Assembly (NCBI RefSeq): GCF_028882275.1
Contig: NZ_JARBUT010000025.1
Location: 1 to 64,000, forward strand
DNA from: Nocardiopsis sp. N85
GTDB lineage: Bacteria; Actinomycetota; Actinomycetes; Streptosporangiales; Streptosporangiaceae
Length of the DNA stretch: 64,000 nucleotides
Direction: 5' to 3'
In this document: piece after piece, positions 13,797 through 21,651 of the stretch
Position numbering within the stretch: the stretch's first letter is position 1
Layout of the letters: every line of letters starts with the position of its first letter
Translations under genes and position numbers: made by a program
The notes under the pieces: generated by a model
Told to the model about the DNA's origin: nothing
The model's input: only the letters and a program-made list of their open reading frames with translations
The model's database searches: none

Positions 13797-14913
13797 CCAC
13801 CTCAATATGGCGGGACCTGCCCAGCGCCACCCATTTCGCAGCGTTCCCCAAGCCTTCATAAGTTCGGGCACCCCTGGAAATCATCTTGTCAGCCCATGAG
13901 AAGTTCTCGCCTTCCCAACGAGGATCGTTCACTATCGATTGGCAGATTTCGTAGAAAGGGGAGTTCTCCTGCTCTCGGTGAGCTTTCTTACGATGGATGA
14001 TCCACTCTTGCCCTCGCGCGTACCGAAGGTTGGGTAGAGACCTCCAAGGTCCGGCCCCTGATGCAAGCGCAGGGTGGTTGGTGGCGTAGTCCCCGTAGTG
14101 CAGTTCGATTTCCTGGGGGGAGTGCGAGGAAACCGCGCGCCATAGGCTCACTTCGTGCCTCGTGAGCCGGTGCTCATGGTCGACCTTGAAGCCGGAGATC
14201 GAGGCGGGAAAAGCACCCGAAAGCAGGGTCACGCTTCTCCACCTGCGGCGCGCGGCCCACTCCACCGCTAGGCGGGCGCTGGGTGTGACGCGCTCGACCT
14301 CTCGCTCGGAATCCACCTCGCCGTAGTCCAACACGAGGTCGACCTCCCCAGGATCCGCCCCGAGGTTACTCAGGAGCAAGGGGACTTCGGACTCGGCTTC
14401 TGCCACATCGGGGTCTGATTCAGAGGAGCCCAAACGCAGCAGGTACCCGCTCTGGTACTTCTCGTTGAGCCGTTGGAAGACATCCAGACTGGCGTAGCCA
14501 TCGCCGTAGCGGATGACGGGGACCACGGAGATGGTCCACGGGGGAAGCAGCGAGTCCGAGAACTCCCCCCCGAGCCGAAGAATCTCCTCGACCTCTGAAA
14601 GCGCCTCGCTTCCTCCGGGGCCTCCGTCCACGGCGACTGTGGTGCCGCTAGGGAGCTTCTTCAGATTCTTCCCTAACTTCTGACTTCCTCCTTCTTCTGC
14701 TCCCACTACTTCCAGAAGAGGGAAGACAGATTGAAAGTTGGAGAGGTTCCACAAGGCTTCCATCTCGCCCAGTTTCCCTTTGAGGGCAGGAACGTATTTA
14801 AGCAAGAAAGACTCCCATTCCTTCGGAAGAGATATTTCCCCTTTCGATGTTTCCATTGAGTTGCCAGAGAGGTCTAGGGAGGCCCCGACACGGGTCTCTG
14901 GCGAAAGAGACAC
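13762..14913 (-). CDS. Beta-family protein (sce7725-like)
   Basis: Encodes 383 residues from GTG with AAGGTG about ten bases upstream; the inner ATG at 14856 would start nearer the first conserved block. YVPALKGKLGEMEAL is the typical opening of the beta-protein family, which has a TIM-barrel-like look. Later come VPVIRYGDGYASLDVF, DLVLDYGEVDS, EIELHYGDYATNHP and an RYARGQEWIIHRKK tail. The family accompanies sce7726 genes, but its biochemical role is unknown to me. It is on the opposite strand and overlaps the nuclease-like gene tail to tail, which may limit simultaneous expression. Its low GC content marks it as cargo. Confidence 0.7.
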   Translation of the reverse strand: MSLSPETRVGASLDLSGNSMETSKGEISLPKEWESFLLKYVPALKGKLGEMEALWNLSNFQSVFPLLEVVGAEEGGSQKLGKNLKKLPSGTTVAVDGGPGGSEALSEVEEILRLGGEFSDSLLPPWTISVVPVIRYGDGYASLDVFQRLNEKYQSGYLLRLGSSESDPDVAEAESEVPLLLSNLGADPGEVDLVLDYGEVDSEREVERVTPSARLAVEWAARRRWRSVTLLSGAFPASISGFKVDHEHRLTRHEVSLWRAVSSHSPQEIELHYGDYATNHPALASGAGPWRSLPNLRYARGQEWIIHRKKAHREQENSPFYEICQSIVNDPRWEGENFSWADKMISRGARTYEGLGNAAKWVALGRSRHIEVVKHRLATLGEP

Positions 14914-14960
14914 ATGAGTGTCACCTTGCCGGTGATTGAAAAACGAGAGAGGTACTGACC

Positions 14961-15947
14961 ATGCCCGGAAACTTTGCCCTAACCGACTACGCCTTGGCCG
15001 CCGCGCGTCGAGGCTGGCCCGTCTTCCCCCTCACCCCCAACAGCAAGAAACCCCCACTCGTGCGGGATTGGGAGAAGGCGGCGACCACCGAGCCCGACCG
15101 GATTCGCGCCTGGTGGCGGCAGTGGCCGAACGCTAACTACGGCATCGCCACCGGCCCCGCGGGCCTGGTCGTGGTCGACCTCGATGTCCCCAAACCCGGG
15201 CAGGCCCCGCCCTCGAAATGGGCGCTGCCCGGTGTGCGCGAGGGGGCCGATGTGCTGGCGGTCCTGGCCGAACAAGCCACAGAGCCACTGCCGCTGGACA
15301 CCTTCACCGTCCGCACCCGCCGTGGTGGCACCCACCTGTACTTCACCCACCCCGACGGACCCCGGTTGGGCAACACCAGTGGCGACCAAGGGGCGGGTCT
15401 CGGGTGGTTGATCGACACCCGCGCCCACGGCGGATACGTCGTCGGGCCCGGCTGTCCCGTCACCGCCCCCGACGGCAACGGCACATACGAGGTCACTCAC
15501 CGCGAAGACCCCGAGCCACTGCCCTGGTGGATTCATAGGCGCCTGCTTCGCAGGCCCGATTCCCCGGATCGGTTGACCACCCGAGCGAACACCACCCCGG
15601 GGCCCGTGACCGGCGACCTGTCCGGGGTCCTCACCGACGACCGCAGGCGTGCCGCGTACGCGCGGGCCGCGATCAAGGGGGAGCTGGCCAGGGTTCGGGA
15701 CGCCCTACCCGGAACCCGCAACGAGAACCTCTACATCGCCGCCGTCAGCCTCGGACAACTCGCCCGCGAAGGCCTGCTCGATGCCGTCTGGGTCGCCGAC
15801 GCGCTGCGCAACGCCGCCCAGGAGGCCAACGCCGCCGGTGACCCCAACCCCGTGCGGGAGATCGACGCCACGATCCGCTCCGGCCTCGCCAAGGGCCTGC
15901 GAGAGCCCCGCCGCACCAAGCCACGACCAGGAAGGACGGCCGCTTAG
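14961..15947 (+). CDS. Bifunctional primase/polymerase (Prim-Pol) of element replication
   Basis: Encodes 328 residues. The prim-pol domain covers about 1-200: YALAAARRGWPVFPLTPNSK, WWRQWPNANYGIAT, the metal-binding VVVDLDV (near residue 70), RRGGTHLYF (about 118-127) and AHGGYVVGPG (near 154). The C-terminal 130 residues look like the helical tail common in AICE primase-polymerases (RNENLYIAAVSLGQLA). Proteins of this kind (RepPP) start replication of excised AICEs. The next gene, an ATPase, begins right after the stop, so the two form a replication operon. The high GC content matches the rest of the element. Confidence 0.88.
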   Translation: MPGNFALTDYALAAARRGWPVFPLTPNSKKPPLVRDWEKAATTEPDRIRAWWRQWPNANYGIATGPAGLVVVDLDVPKPGQAPPSKWALPGVREGADVLAVLAEQATEPLPLDTFTVRTRRGGTHLYFTHPDGPRLGNTSGDQGAGLGWLIDTRAHGGYVVGPGCPVTAPDGNGTYEVTHREDPEPLPWWIHRRLLRRPDSPDRLTTRANTTPGPVTGDLSGVLTDDRRRAAYARAAIKGELARVRDALPGTRNENLYIAAVSLGQLAREGLLDAVWVADALRNAAQEANAAGDPNPVREIDATIRSGLAKGLREPRRTKPRPGRTAA

Positions 15948-17732
15948 ATGAGCGGGAACAGCGACGAGAAGAGGCCCTCCCAGGCCACGCTGCTGATCGA
16001 GATGGCCGACCGGCACGTCGACGTCGTGGCCGGGGCCGACGGCAAGATCTACGCCGTTCGACGAGGCGGGCCCCGGATCGCGTTCCCGCTACTGCGCAAG
16101 GACGGCCTGCGCCCCCAGTTGGCCCGCCGCTACTACGACGAACACCACTCCGTCCCCTCCCAATCGGCGCTCACCGACGCCATCTCGGTACTGGAAGGGA
16201 GGGCGATGGACCAGGACCCACAGGACATCCACCTACGGTTGGCCACCCACCGAGCCGAGAGCGGAGCCCAGGTCGTGGTGATCGACCTGGGCACCCCCGA
16301 CGGAAGGTGCGTGGTCGCCGGCCCCGACGGCTGGCACATCACCGACCAGAGTCCAGTGCTGTTCCGCCGCACCAAACTGACCAGCCCCATGTCCGAACCC
16401 GGACCGGCCGGACAGACCGACCGCGGACTGGCCGCCCTGCGCGGTCTGCTCAACGTGGACGAACCCTCCTTCCGGCTCATCGTCGGATGGATGGTGGCCG
16501 GGTTGATGCCCGACCTGCCCCACCCGATCCTGGGAGGCAAAGGAGAGCAGGGCACCGGCAAGTCCACCGCGCTGGAGATGCTGATCAACCTGCTCGATCC
16601 CTCACCGGCCGCGCTACGGTCCCTGCCTCGGGACATCAAGACCTGGGCCACCGTCGCCTCTGCCTCGTGGGCGGTGTGCCTGGACAACGTGTCCACCATC
16701 CCGATGTGGCTGTCGGACACGCTGTGCAAGGCGGTCACCGGTGACGGTTTGGTGGATCGGGCCCTGTACTCCGATGACGATGTGTCCGTCCTCAGTTTCC
16801 GACGGTTGATCGCACTGACCTCGATCGACACCGGCGCCCTGGCCTCGGACCTGTCCGAGCGGATGCTGACGGTTGAGTTCCTGCCCATCAAGAAGGAACA
16901 GCGCCGACCCCACAACGAGATCGCCGCCGCCTACGCCCGAGACGCGCCCGCCATCCGAGCCGCCCTGCTGGATCTGCTGTGCCGGGTGCTGGCCGAGCTA
17001 CCCAGCACGCACCTGGCCGAGTTGCCCCGCATGGCCGACTTCGCGCGCATCCTCGGGGCCTTGGACACGGTCATGGGGTGGAACACCCTGGACACCTACC
17101 TGACCGCCTCCCAGGTGACCACCGCCGACCTGCTGGACGCCAAGCCGTTCACAAGCGCGGTGGCCGACTTCGTCGATGAGCAGGGGGAGTGGACGGGGTC
17201 CATCAGTCAGCTCTTGGACCTGCTCGCCGCCCCGGACCCGCGTCCCCGCTCCTGGCCGGTGGACGCCACCCGCGCCTCCGGTCAGCTCAAACGGGATGCC
17301 CCGGTGTTGCGCAGCATCGGCATCACCGTGACCGAGGCCGGGCGCTCCCAGGACCGCCACCGCCGCCAGCTCTACACCTTCACCGCCCACACCCTCGACC
17401 GGGAGCCTCCGCACACCGAACCGGCCCTCGCCGCAGCAGTGAACAGCGCAAACGCTCTCTTCTCCGCCTTTGGCACCGGTTCCGGCGGTGCGGAGGCTAC
17501 GAACACAGACTCCGCAGCCTCCGCTCTAGCCTCCTTGCAAAACCCCAGTTCACGCGGGATGGCGGAGACTGCGGGGTCTGCGGAGGCTGTCTTCACCCAA
17601 CTCTCTAATCAGGCCCCCGCCTCGATGGAGGAAGGCCCGTGCGTGCGCTGCCGGGCCGCGTTCCGCCGGTTCGAGGTCACCGATCACCCGAAGGTGTGTA
17701 CCTCGTGTGCCCGGCACGCCAGACGTACCTGA
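15948..17732 (+). CDS. P-loop ATPase/helicase-like replication protein with C-terminal zinc ribbon
   Basis: Encodes 594 residues, starting immediately after the primase-polymerase stop. GKGEQGTGKST near residues 197-207 is a Walker A loop; WAVCLDNVS about 60 residues later fits a Walker B-like strand, and LTSIDTGAL a sensor strand, as in phage and plasmid SF3/D5-like helicases. The C-terminus, after a low-complexity Ser/Ala/Asn stretch (about 485-560), ends with CVRCRAAF...VCTSCARHA, a four-cysteine zinc ribbon. It probably unwinds element DNA for the primase-polymerase. The exact helicase family is uncertain. Confidence 0.75.
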   Translation: MSGNSDEKRPSQATLLIEMADRHVDVVAGADGKIYAVRRGGPRIAFPLLRKDGLRPQLARRYYDEHHSVPSQSALTDAISVLEGRAMDQDPQDIHLRLATHRAESGAQVVVIDLGTPDGRCVVAGPDGWHITDQSPVLFRRTKLTSPMSEPGPAGQTDRGLAALRGLLNVDEPSFRLIVGWMVAGLMPDLPHPILGGKGEQGTGKSTALEMLINLLDPSPAALRSLPRDIKTWATVASASWAVCLDNVSTIPMWLSDTLCKAVTGDGLVDRALYSDDDVSVLSFRRLIALTSIDTGALASDLSERMLTVEFLPIKKEQRRPHNEIAAAYARDAPAIRAALLDLLCRVLAELPSTHLAELPRMADFARILGALDTVMGWNTLDTYLTASQVTTADLLDAKPFTSAVADFVDEQGEWTGSISQLLDLLAAPDPRPRSWPVDATRASGQLKRDAPVLRSIGITVTEAGRSQDRHRRQLYTFTAHTLDREPPHTEPALAAAVNSANALFSAFGTGSGGAEATNTDSAASALASLQNPSSRGMAETAGSAEAVFTQLSNQAPASMEEGPCVRCRAAFRRFEVTDHPKVCTSCARHARRT

Positions 17733-17747
17733 ACCCGTCCATGAAGC

Positions 17748-17785
17748 GGCCCCGGCCTGATGCCTGCGAAGCCCTGGCCGGGGCC
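17748..17785 (+). terminator. Hairpin after the ATPase gene
   Basis: GGCCCCGGCC and GGCCGGGGCC pair perfectly (10 bp, 18-base loop) 16 bases after the stop codon and 34 before the next start. Confidence 0.5.
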
Positions 17786-17818
17786 ACCCACCCAACCCGA
17801 AGGAAAGGCACCACCAGC

Positions 17819-18004
17819 ATGCCCGAACACCGCAAGGCCCGCCTGGAGCCGGCCAAGGTCCGCGTGATCGGACCGCCCGAGATCGTCGCCCAGGTGGTCG
17901 ACACGATCACCGCCGCGCTGCCGGCCGCCGCACCCTCCAAGCCCTACCCCAGCCGCAAGACCCCCGGCCACGTCCGCGTCTACCTGGAGGTCACCCCCGA
18001 ATGA
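17819..18004 (+). CDS. 61-residue hypothetical protein upstream of xis
   Basis: ATG with GAAGGAAAGG upstream. The product is basic at its start (PEHRKARLEPAKVRVIGPPE) with a predicted beta-alpha-beta layout (VRVIGPPEIVAQVVDTIT then HVRVYLEVTPE). The last four bases overlap the start of the excisionase-like gene (ATGA), so it is the first gene of a coupled xis-int unit. No family is recognised; small genes in this place are common in AICEs. Confidence 0.6.
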   Translation: MPEHRKARLEPAKVRVIGPPEIVAQVVDTITAALPAAAPSKPYPSRKTPGHVRVYLEVTPE

Positions 18005-18207
18005 GCACCGGAACGCGAACCGACAGGCCGTCCTCCTTCCTCACGGTCAAGGAAGTGTGTGAGGAACTCCGCATCTCACGCAGCACCTGGGACCGGATGG
18101 TCCGCCTCGGCCAGGCCCCGAAGATGAAGCGGATGGGTGGCCGCCGCGGCGAGATCCGCATCCGCCGGAGCTGGCTCGACACCTGGCTGGAAGAGGGCGG
18201 CGCCTGA
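18001..18207 (+). CDS. xis: Excisionase-like helix-turn-helix protein
   Basis: Encodes 68 residues with one DNA-binding domain: FLTVKEVCEELRISRSTWDR is a MerR/excisionase-type winged helix, with arginines in the wing (RRGEIRIRRSWLDTWL). Proteins of this size directly upstream of a tyrosine integrase act as recombination directionality factors that favour excision. Both ends overlap neighbours (ATGA upstream, TGATG downstream), so expression is coupled to the integrase. Confidence 0.8.
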   Translation: MSTGTRTDRPSSFLTVKEVCEELRISRSTWDRMVRLGQAPKMKRMGGRRGEIRIRRSWLDTWLEEGGA

Positions 18208-19606
18208 TGCCCATGACCTATGACGTGCAGTTCTACAAGCTCCGAGACCGAGGCAGAGGGGCCCGGCCCTACCAGGCGCGGTGGCGCACGGCGGAGAGGG
18301 TCCACCCCCGATCCTTCCTCACCGCCGAACTCGCCGCGAACTGGGTGTCGGAGCTGCGGGAGGCCGCCCGCAAGGGCGAGATGTTCGACGTCGAGACTGG
18401 CCTGCCCCAGACCAAGCTCCGCCAGCTCCGGGACGTCTCCTGGTTCACCCACGCCCGCGAGTACGTGGCGGAGCGGTGGCCCGGCATGGCGGGCAACACC
18501 CGGGTGAGCACGATGGAGGCCCTGATCGCGGTCACCCCCGTTCTGGTGAACGACACCCCGGGCGCGCCGGATGCCGACTCCCTCCGCCGGGCGCTTCGCG
18601 ACTGGGGCTTCCGGATGGAGCGCGACGGCTCAGGGAAGTGGGTCTTCCCGGAGCCGCCGCCCCGACCCGGGAGGTGTTCGCCTGGCTGGAGAAGGCCTCC
18701 ATCCCGGTGAGCGAGGTCGCGGACACCCGCCATCTGGGGGCCGCCGTCCGCGCGTGCGGCCGACTGCTCGATGGAGGAGAGGCGGCGGCCGACTACTTCA
18801 GCCGCCGTCGGCGCGGCTTCTCGGCGGTGCTCGGCCACGCAGTGCTGCTCAAGCGGCTCTCCGAGAACCCATTGGGGAAGAGGGACCTGCCGACGGACTG
18901 GCGACCGCCGAAGGCGGAGGAGGAGGTGGACCCCCGCTCGATCGGGAACCCGATCAGGGTCCGGCAGACGCTCGCGATGGTGAGCTACGTCGGCCGCCGC
19001 CAGGGCCCGCGGTTCGCCGCCTGGTTCGGCTGCATGTACTACGGGATGATGCGCCCCCAGGAGGTGGCCAACCTCCGCCGCTCCGGCTGCGAGCTGCCCG
19101 CCGAAGGATGGGGCAAGCTCACCTTCTCCGAGAGTTCGCCGGCCCCGGGGAAGAAGTGGACGGACTCCGGGGCCTCGCACGAGGAACGGGGCCTGAAGGG
19201 CCGCAAGAAGGGGAAGGGCCGAGGGAAGAGCCCGTCGCGGACCGTCCCCATCCCGCCCGCACTGGTGGCCCTGCTGCGGGAGCACATCGAGCGCTACGGC
19301 GCCGGTCCTGACGGGCGGCTGTTCCGGAGTGAGCGGGACAACCCCATCCAGCCCTCCACCTACTGGCGCGTGTGGGACCGTACCCGCCAACTGGCGATGA
19401 CGCCGGAGGAGTACGAGGGACTGCTGCTGAAGCGCCCCTACGACCTCCGGCACGCCGGTATTACCTACCGGCTCAACTCCGGGGTCCCGGCGACCCAGGT
19501 GGCCAAGTGGGCCGGGAACAGCGTTGAGGTGTTGCAACGGGTCTACGCGCAGGTGTGGACCCAGATGGACGAGGTGTGGATCGACCGGATGGGCGATCAC
19601 GGGTGA
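18207..19606 (+). pseudogene. int: Tyrosine integrase with one-base frameshift
   Basis: The ATG at 18207 overlaps the xis stop. The first 150 residues (to about 18655, ending WVFPEPP) are in one frame: an arm- or core-binding N-terminal part. The rest (from PTREVFAWLEKAS to 19606) is in the -1 frame. The shift lies in the C-rich run CCGCCGCCCCG (about 18652-18665) and fits loss of one C. The catalytic part is intact: Arg in YYGMMRPQEV, Arg-His in YDLRHAGITY, and the Tyr of RVYAQVW. Joined, the protein would be about 466 residues, normal for AICE integrases of tRNA sites. It may be a real mutation, a sequencing error or, less likely, programmed slippage. Confidence 0.85.
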
Positions 19607-19637
19607 CCCAGATCACATGCTGGTGAAGTGTCAAGGG

Positions 19638-19667
19638 CGGGGGCTCCGAGTGTTTTCGGAGCCCCCG
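19638..19667 (+). terminator. Intrinsic terminator of int
   Basis: CGGGGGCTCCGA and TCGGAGCCCCCG form a perfect 12-bp stem with a 6-base loop, followed by ACCTTTTTG (T-run 19671-19675). It is 31 bases after the integrase stop. Confidence 0.85.
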
Positions 19668-19688
19668 ACCTTTTTGTCGTTTATGCCC

Positions 19689-19732
19689 GGTCCACCAGTG
19701 GTCCACAGACGGTCCATGGGTGGTCCACAGAA
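19689..19732 (+). repeat. Four 11-bp direct repeats, candidate integrase arm sites
   Basis: GGTCCACCAGT, GGTCCACAGAC, GGTCCATGGGT and GGTCCACAGAA lie head to tail with exact 11-base periodicity, so all face the same side of the helix. They lie between the integrase and the tRNA attachment site, where arm-type integrase or excisionase sites are expected. Confidence 0.65.
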
Positions 19733-19837
19733 GCTCGGTGAGCATGGTGCGCGATGACATCACCTGACATACGAAGAGACGCCGCTCGCCAGGTGTCGTT
19801 CCTGGTCAGTGCGGCGTCTGCGCTCGTCGGTGTTCTG

Positions 19838-19882
19838 TGCCCCCTGCAGGATTCGAACCTGCGCACACGGCTCCGGAGGCCG
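19838..19882. other. Presumed attachment site at the tRNA 3' half
   Basis: AICE integrases usually recombine within the 3' half of a tRNA gene and restore it. The integrase, arm repeats and tRNA 3' end face each other here. The partner direct repeat that would mark the far end is not present in the window. A 9-bp stem (AGACGCCGC at 19777-19785, GCGGCGTCT at 19811-19819) borders it. The exact core length cannot be fixed. Confidence 0.5.
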
Positions 19883-19909
19883 TTGCTCTATCCCCTGAGC
19901 TAAGGGGGC
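19838..19909 (-). tRNA. tRNA-Arg (anticodon CCG)
   Basis: The reverse strand folds into a full cloverleaf: acceptor GCCCCCT/AGGGGGC, D-arm GCTC/GAGC, anticodon stem ACGGC/GCCGT with loop CTCCGGA (anticodon CCG, reading CGG), and T-arm GCAGG-TTCGAAT-CCTGC. Discriminator base is A and CCA is not encoded. It is the insertion target of the element. The next genes rightward include an ArgS-related anticodon-binding protein. Confidence 0.95.
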
Positions 19910-20027
19910 TGGCTTGCGTGAACAACTGTAGCAGGGGCTCTGCGCGCTTCGTCCACTCGTTTGCGGGGGGCCGCGGATCGGCGGATTCCGGTGGTGCCCC
20001 CTCCCCTCGCAGCGGTAGTGTCGCGCC

Positions 20028-20417
20028 GTGAACGCCTCGCCAGCACGGGTTCTCGTCGTCGAGGACGACGACGTGATCCGGGAACTGATCCGCCTCAACC
20101 TCGAACTGGAGGGGTTCGAGGTGTTCACAGCCGTGGACGGCCAGGACTGCCTCGACCGGATCGGCTACATCGATCCGCACGTCATCACCCTCGACGTGAT
20201 GATGCCCCGGCTGGACGGCTGGACCACCGCCGAGCGACTGCGCTCCGAGGAGTACACGCGGACCCTGCCCATCGTGCTGGTCACCGCCCGCACCCAGGAG
20301 GAGGACGTGCGGCGCGGCGAGCGGATCGGTGTGGACGCCTACGTCACCAAGCCGTTCGACCCGGACGCGCTCATCGACGTCATCCGCGATCTGCTCGACC
20401 GCGGGGGGCGCGTGTGA
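20028..20417 (+). CDS. Single-domain response regulator (CheY-like)
   Basis: Encodes 129 residues from GTG and consists only of a receiver domain: acidic pocket VVEDDD (residues 9-14), phosphoacceptor Asp in LDVMMP (near 55), Thr in VTARTQE and Lys in VTKPFDPD. There is no output domain, so it must act through protein contacts or pass phosphate on. The gene overlaps the nrtL start by four bases (GTGA). In actinomycetes this pair sits upstream of lysA; no cognate kinase is nearby. Confidence 0.9.
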   Translation: MNASPARVLVVEDDDVIRELIRLNLELEGFEVFTAVDGQDCLDRIGYIDPHVITLDVMMPRLDGWTTAERLRSEEYTRTLPIVLVTARTQEEDVRRGERIGVDAYVTKPFDPDALIDVIRDLLDRGGRV

Positions 20418-21502
20418 CCCCCGCCGATCTGGAGGTGGTCCTCCGGGAGACGGCGGCCCGTGTCTTCGACCTGCCCGTCGAGCGGGTCCCCTTCGTGTGG
20501 CCGCGCGGAGACCAGGCCGCCGAGGGCGCCGACGCGGCGAGCGCGCTGGCCCCCCGCATGGTGGGGCTGCTGGGCGACCGCCTGCCCGAAGGGACGGACC
20601 GACCGCCCCGGCGGGTGGCCGGACGGATCGTCGACGGACTGGCGGAACTGCGCGACCGGGGACGGTTCCCCTGCGCCGGGCTGCGCGCCGACGACCGGGG
20701 CTTCGTGAACCTGACGCTGGGCGCGCACCAGCGTGAGGAACTGCTGCGGGCGGCCGCCGACGGACCGCGCTTCCTCACCGGGCGGGCGTGGGACGGGGCG
20801 GGGGAGTGGCCGCGCACCGGACTGCACGAGGCCGGGCCGGTGGCCCAGGCCCGCCGGTGGGCGCGGGCCGACGCGCGCGCCCGCGTCGCCCTGGCGGTGG
20901 GCGGCCAGGCCCCGCCCCCCGGCCCTCACGGTGAGGTCTCCTGGCGCGACCCCTATCTGGACGGGGGACGCGACGGGCTGTTCACCCCGGCGGCGAAGGC
21001 GTTGGGCGCGATCGGTGAGGACAACGCCCGTATCGCGTTCTGCCGGTCCGTCCCCGAGCGGCCGCGTGAGACCGAGACCACCGGCCGGGATCTGCCGGTG
21101 CTGCCGTCGGCCGAGTACCCCGGCGCCTGGGCCCGTCTCACCGACGCCAACCCCGCCTTCCGGTTGCGCTACGCCCACGCGCACGCGCTGTCCCGGGTGC
21201 GGTGGGTCGGGGAGGGCGGGCCCCGGCACGAGGCGTGCGAGCGGCACACCGCGCCCGTGCGCCGGTCCCTGGTCGACGGCCCCAGCGCGCTGGACGGGGC
21301 CGCCCGCCGAGAGGAACCCCATATCCTGGTCCGATACCTGGAAACGCTGGCCGGTGCCTACGATGAGTGGCGGACGTGTCCCTCCGCGGCCACCGCGCCG
21401 GCGGAGCACACCACCGCCGACCCGACGCTGCCGTCCGCGGTGGCCGGGATCCTCCGCACCGGGCTGTTCCTGCTCGGGGTGTCCGCGCCCACAAGGTTGT
21501 GA
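20414..21502 (+). CDS. nrtL: ArgS-related anticodon-binding protein NrtL
   Basis: Encodes 362 residues from GTG overlapping the response-regulator stop. The N-terminus (LEVVLRETAARVFDLPVE) resembles the start of arginyl-tRNA synthetases. The C-terminal third has a DALR-type helical anticodon-binding domain: ARLTDANPAFRLRYAHAHAL then EPHILVRYLETLAGAYDEW. The catalytic HIGH/KMSKS core is missing, so it cannot charge tRNA by itself. Proteins of this sort upstream of lysA are named NrtL in Streptomyces annotation. It may bind tRNA or a tRNA-like partner. A tRNA-Arg gene is next to this operon, which may be chance. Confidence 0.75.
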   Translation: MTPADLEVVLRETAARVFDLPVERVPFVWPRGDQAAEGADAASALAPRMVGLLGDRLPEGTDRPPRRVAGRIVDGLAELRDRGRFPCAGLRADDRGFVNLTLGAHQREELLRAAADGPRFLTGRAWDGAGEWPRTGLHEAGPVAQARRWARADARARVALAVGGQAPPPGPHGEVSWRDPYLDGGRDGLFTPAAKALGAIGEDNARIAFCRSVPERPRETETTGRDLPVLPSAEYPGAWARLTDANPAFRLRYAHAHALSRVRWVGEGGPRHEACERHTAPVRRSLVDGPSALDGAARREEPHILVRYLETLAGAYDEWRTCPSAATAPAEHTTADPTLPSAVAGILRTGLFLLGVSAPTRL

Positions 21503-21651
21503 CACCACCCGTCCGGGCCCTTGCCGTGACCCACGCCCGGACATCGCGCCGCCCGGTGGGGCGAACCCGACCCCTGCGTTCCGATCGGACAAGTGGACAA
21601 TGGGGAGGGGTGCCGTCCCTCCAGCCACGCCCTTCCAGCCGAAAGCCCGTT

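Noticed and set aside
18640..18670. Programmed -1 frameshifting in the integrase
   Set aside because: The site lacks a classical X-XXY-YYZ slippery heptamer and no downstream pseudoknot is obvious; a lost C in a C-run is simpler.
19777..19819. Second tRNA or small RNA gene next to tRNA-Arg
   Set aside because: Only a 9-bp stem is present, without cloverleaf or promoter.
20339..21628. Minus-strand 429-residue frame over nrtL
   Set aside because: High GC produces long antisense frames; codon bias and homology support the plus-strand gene.
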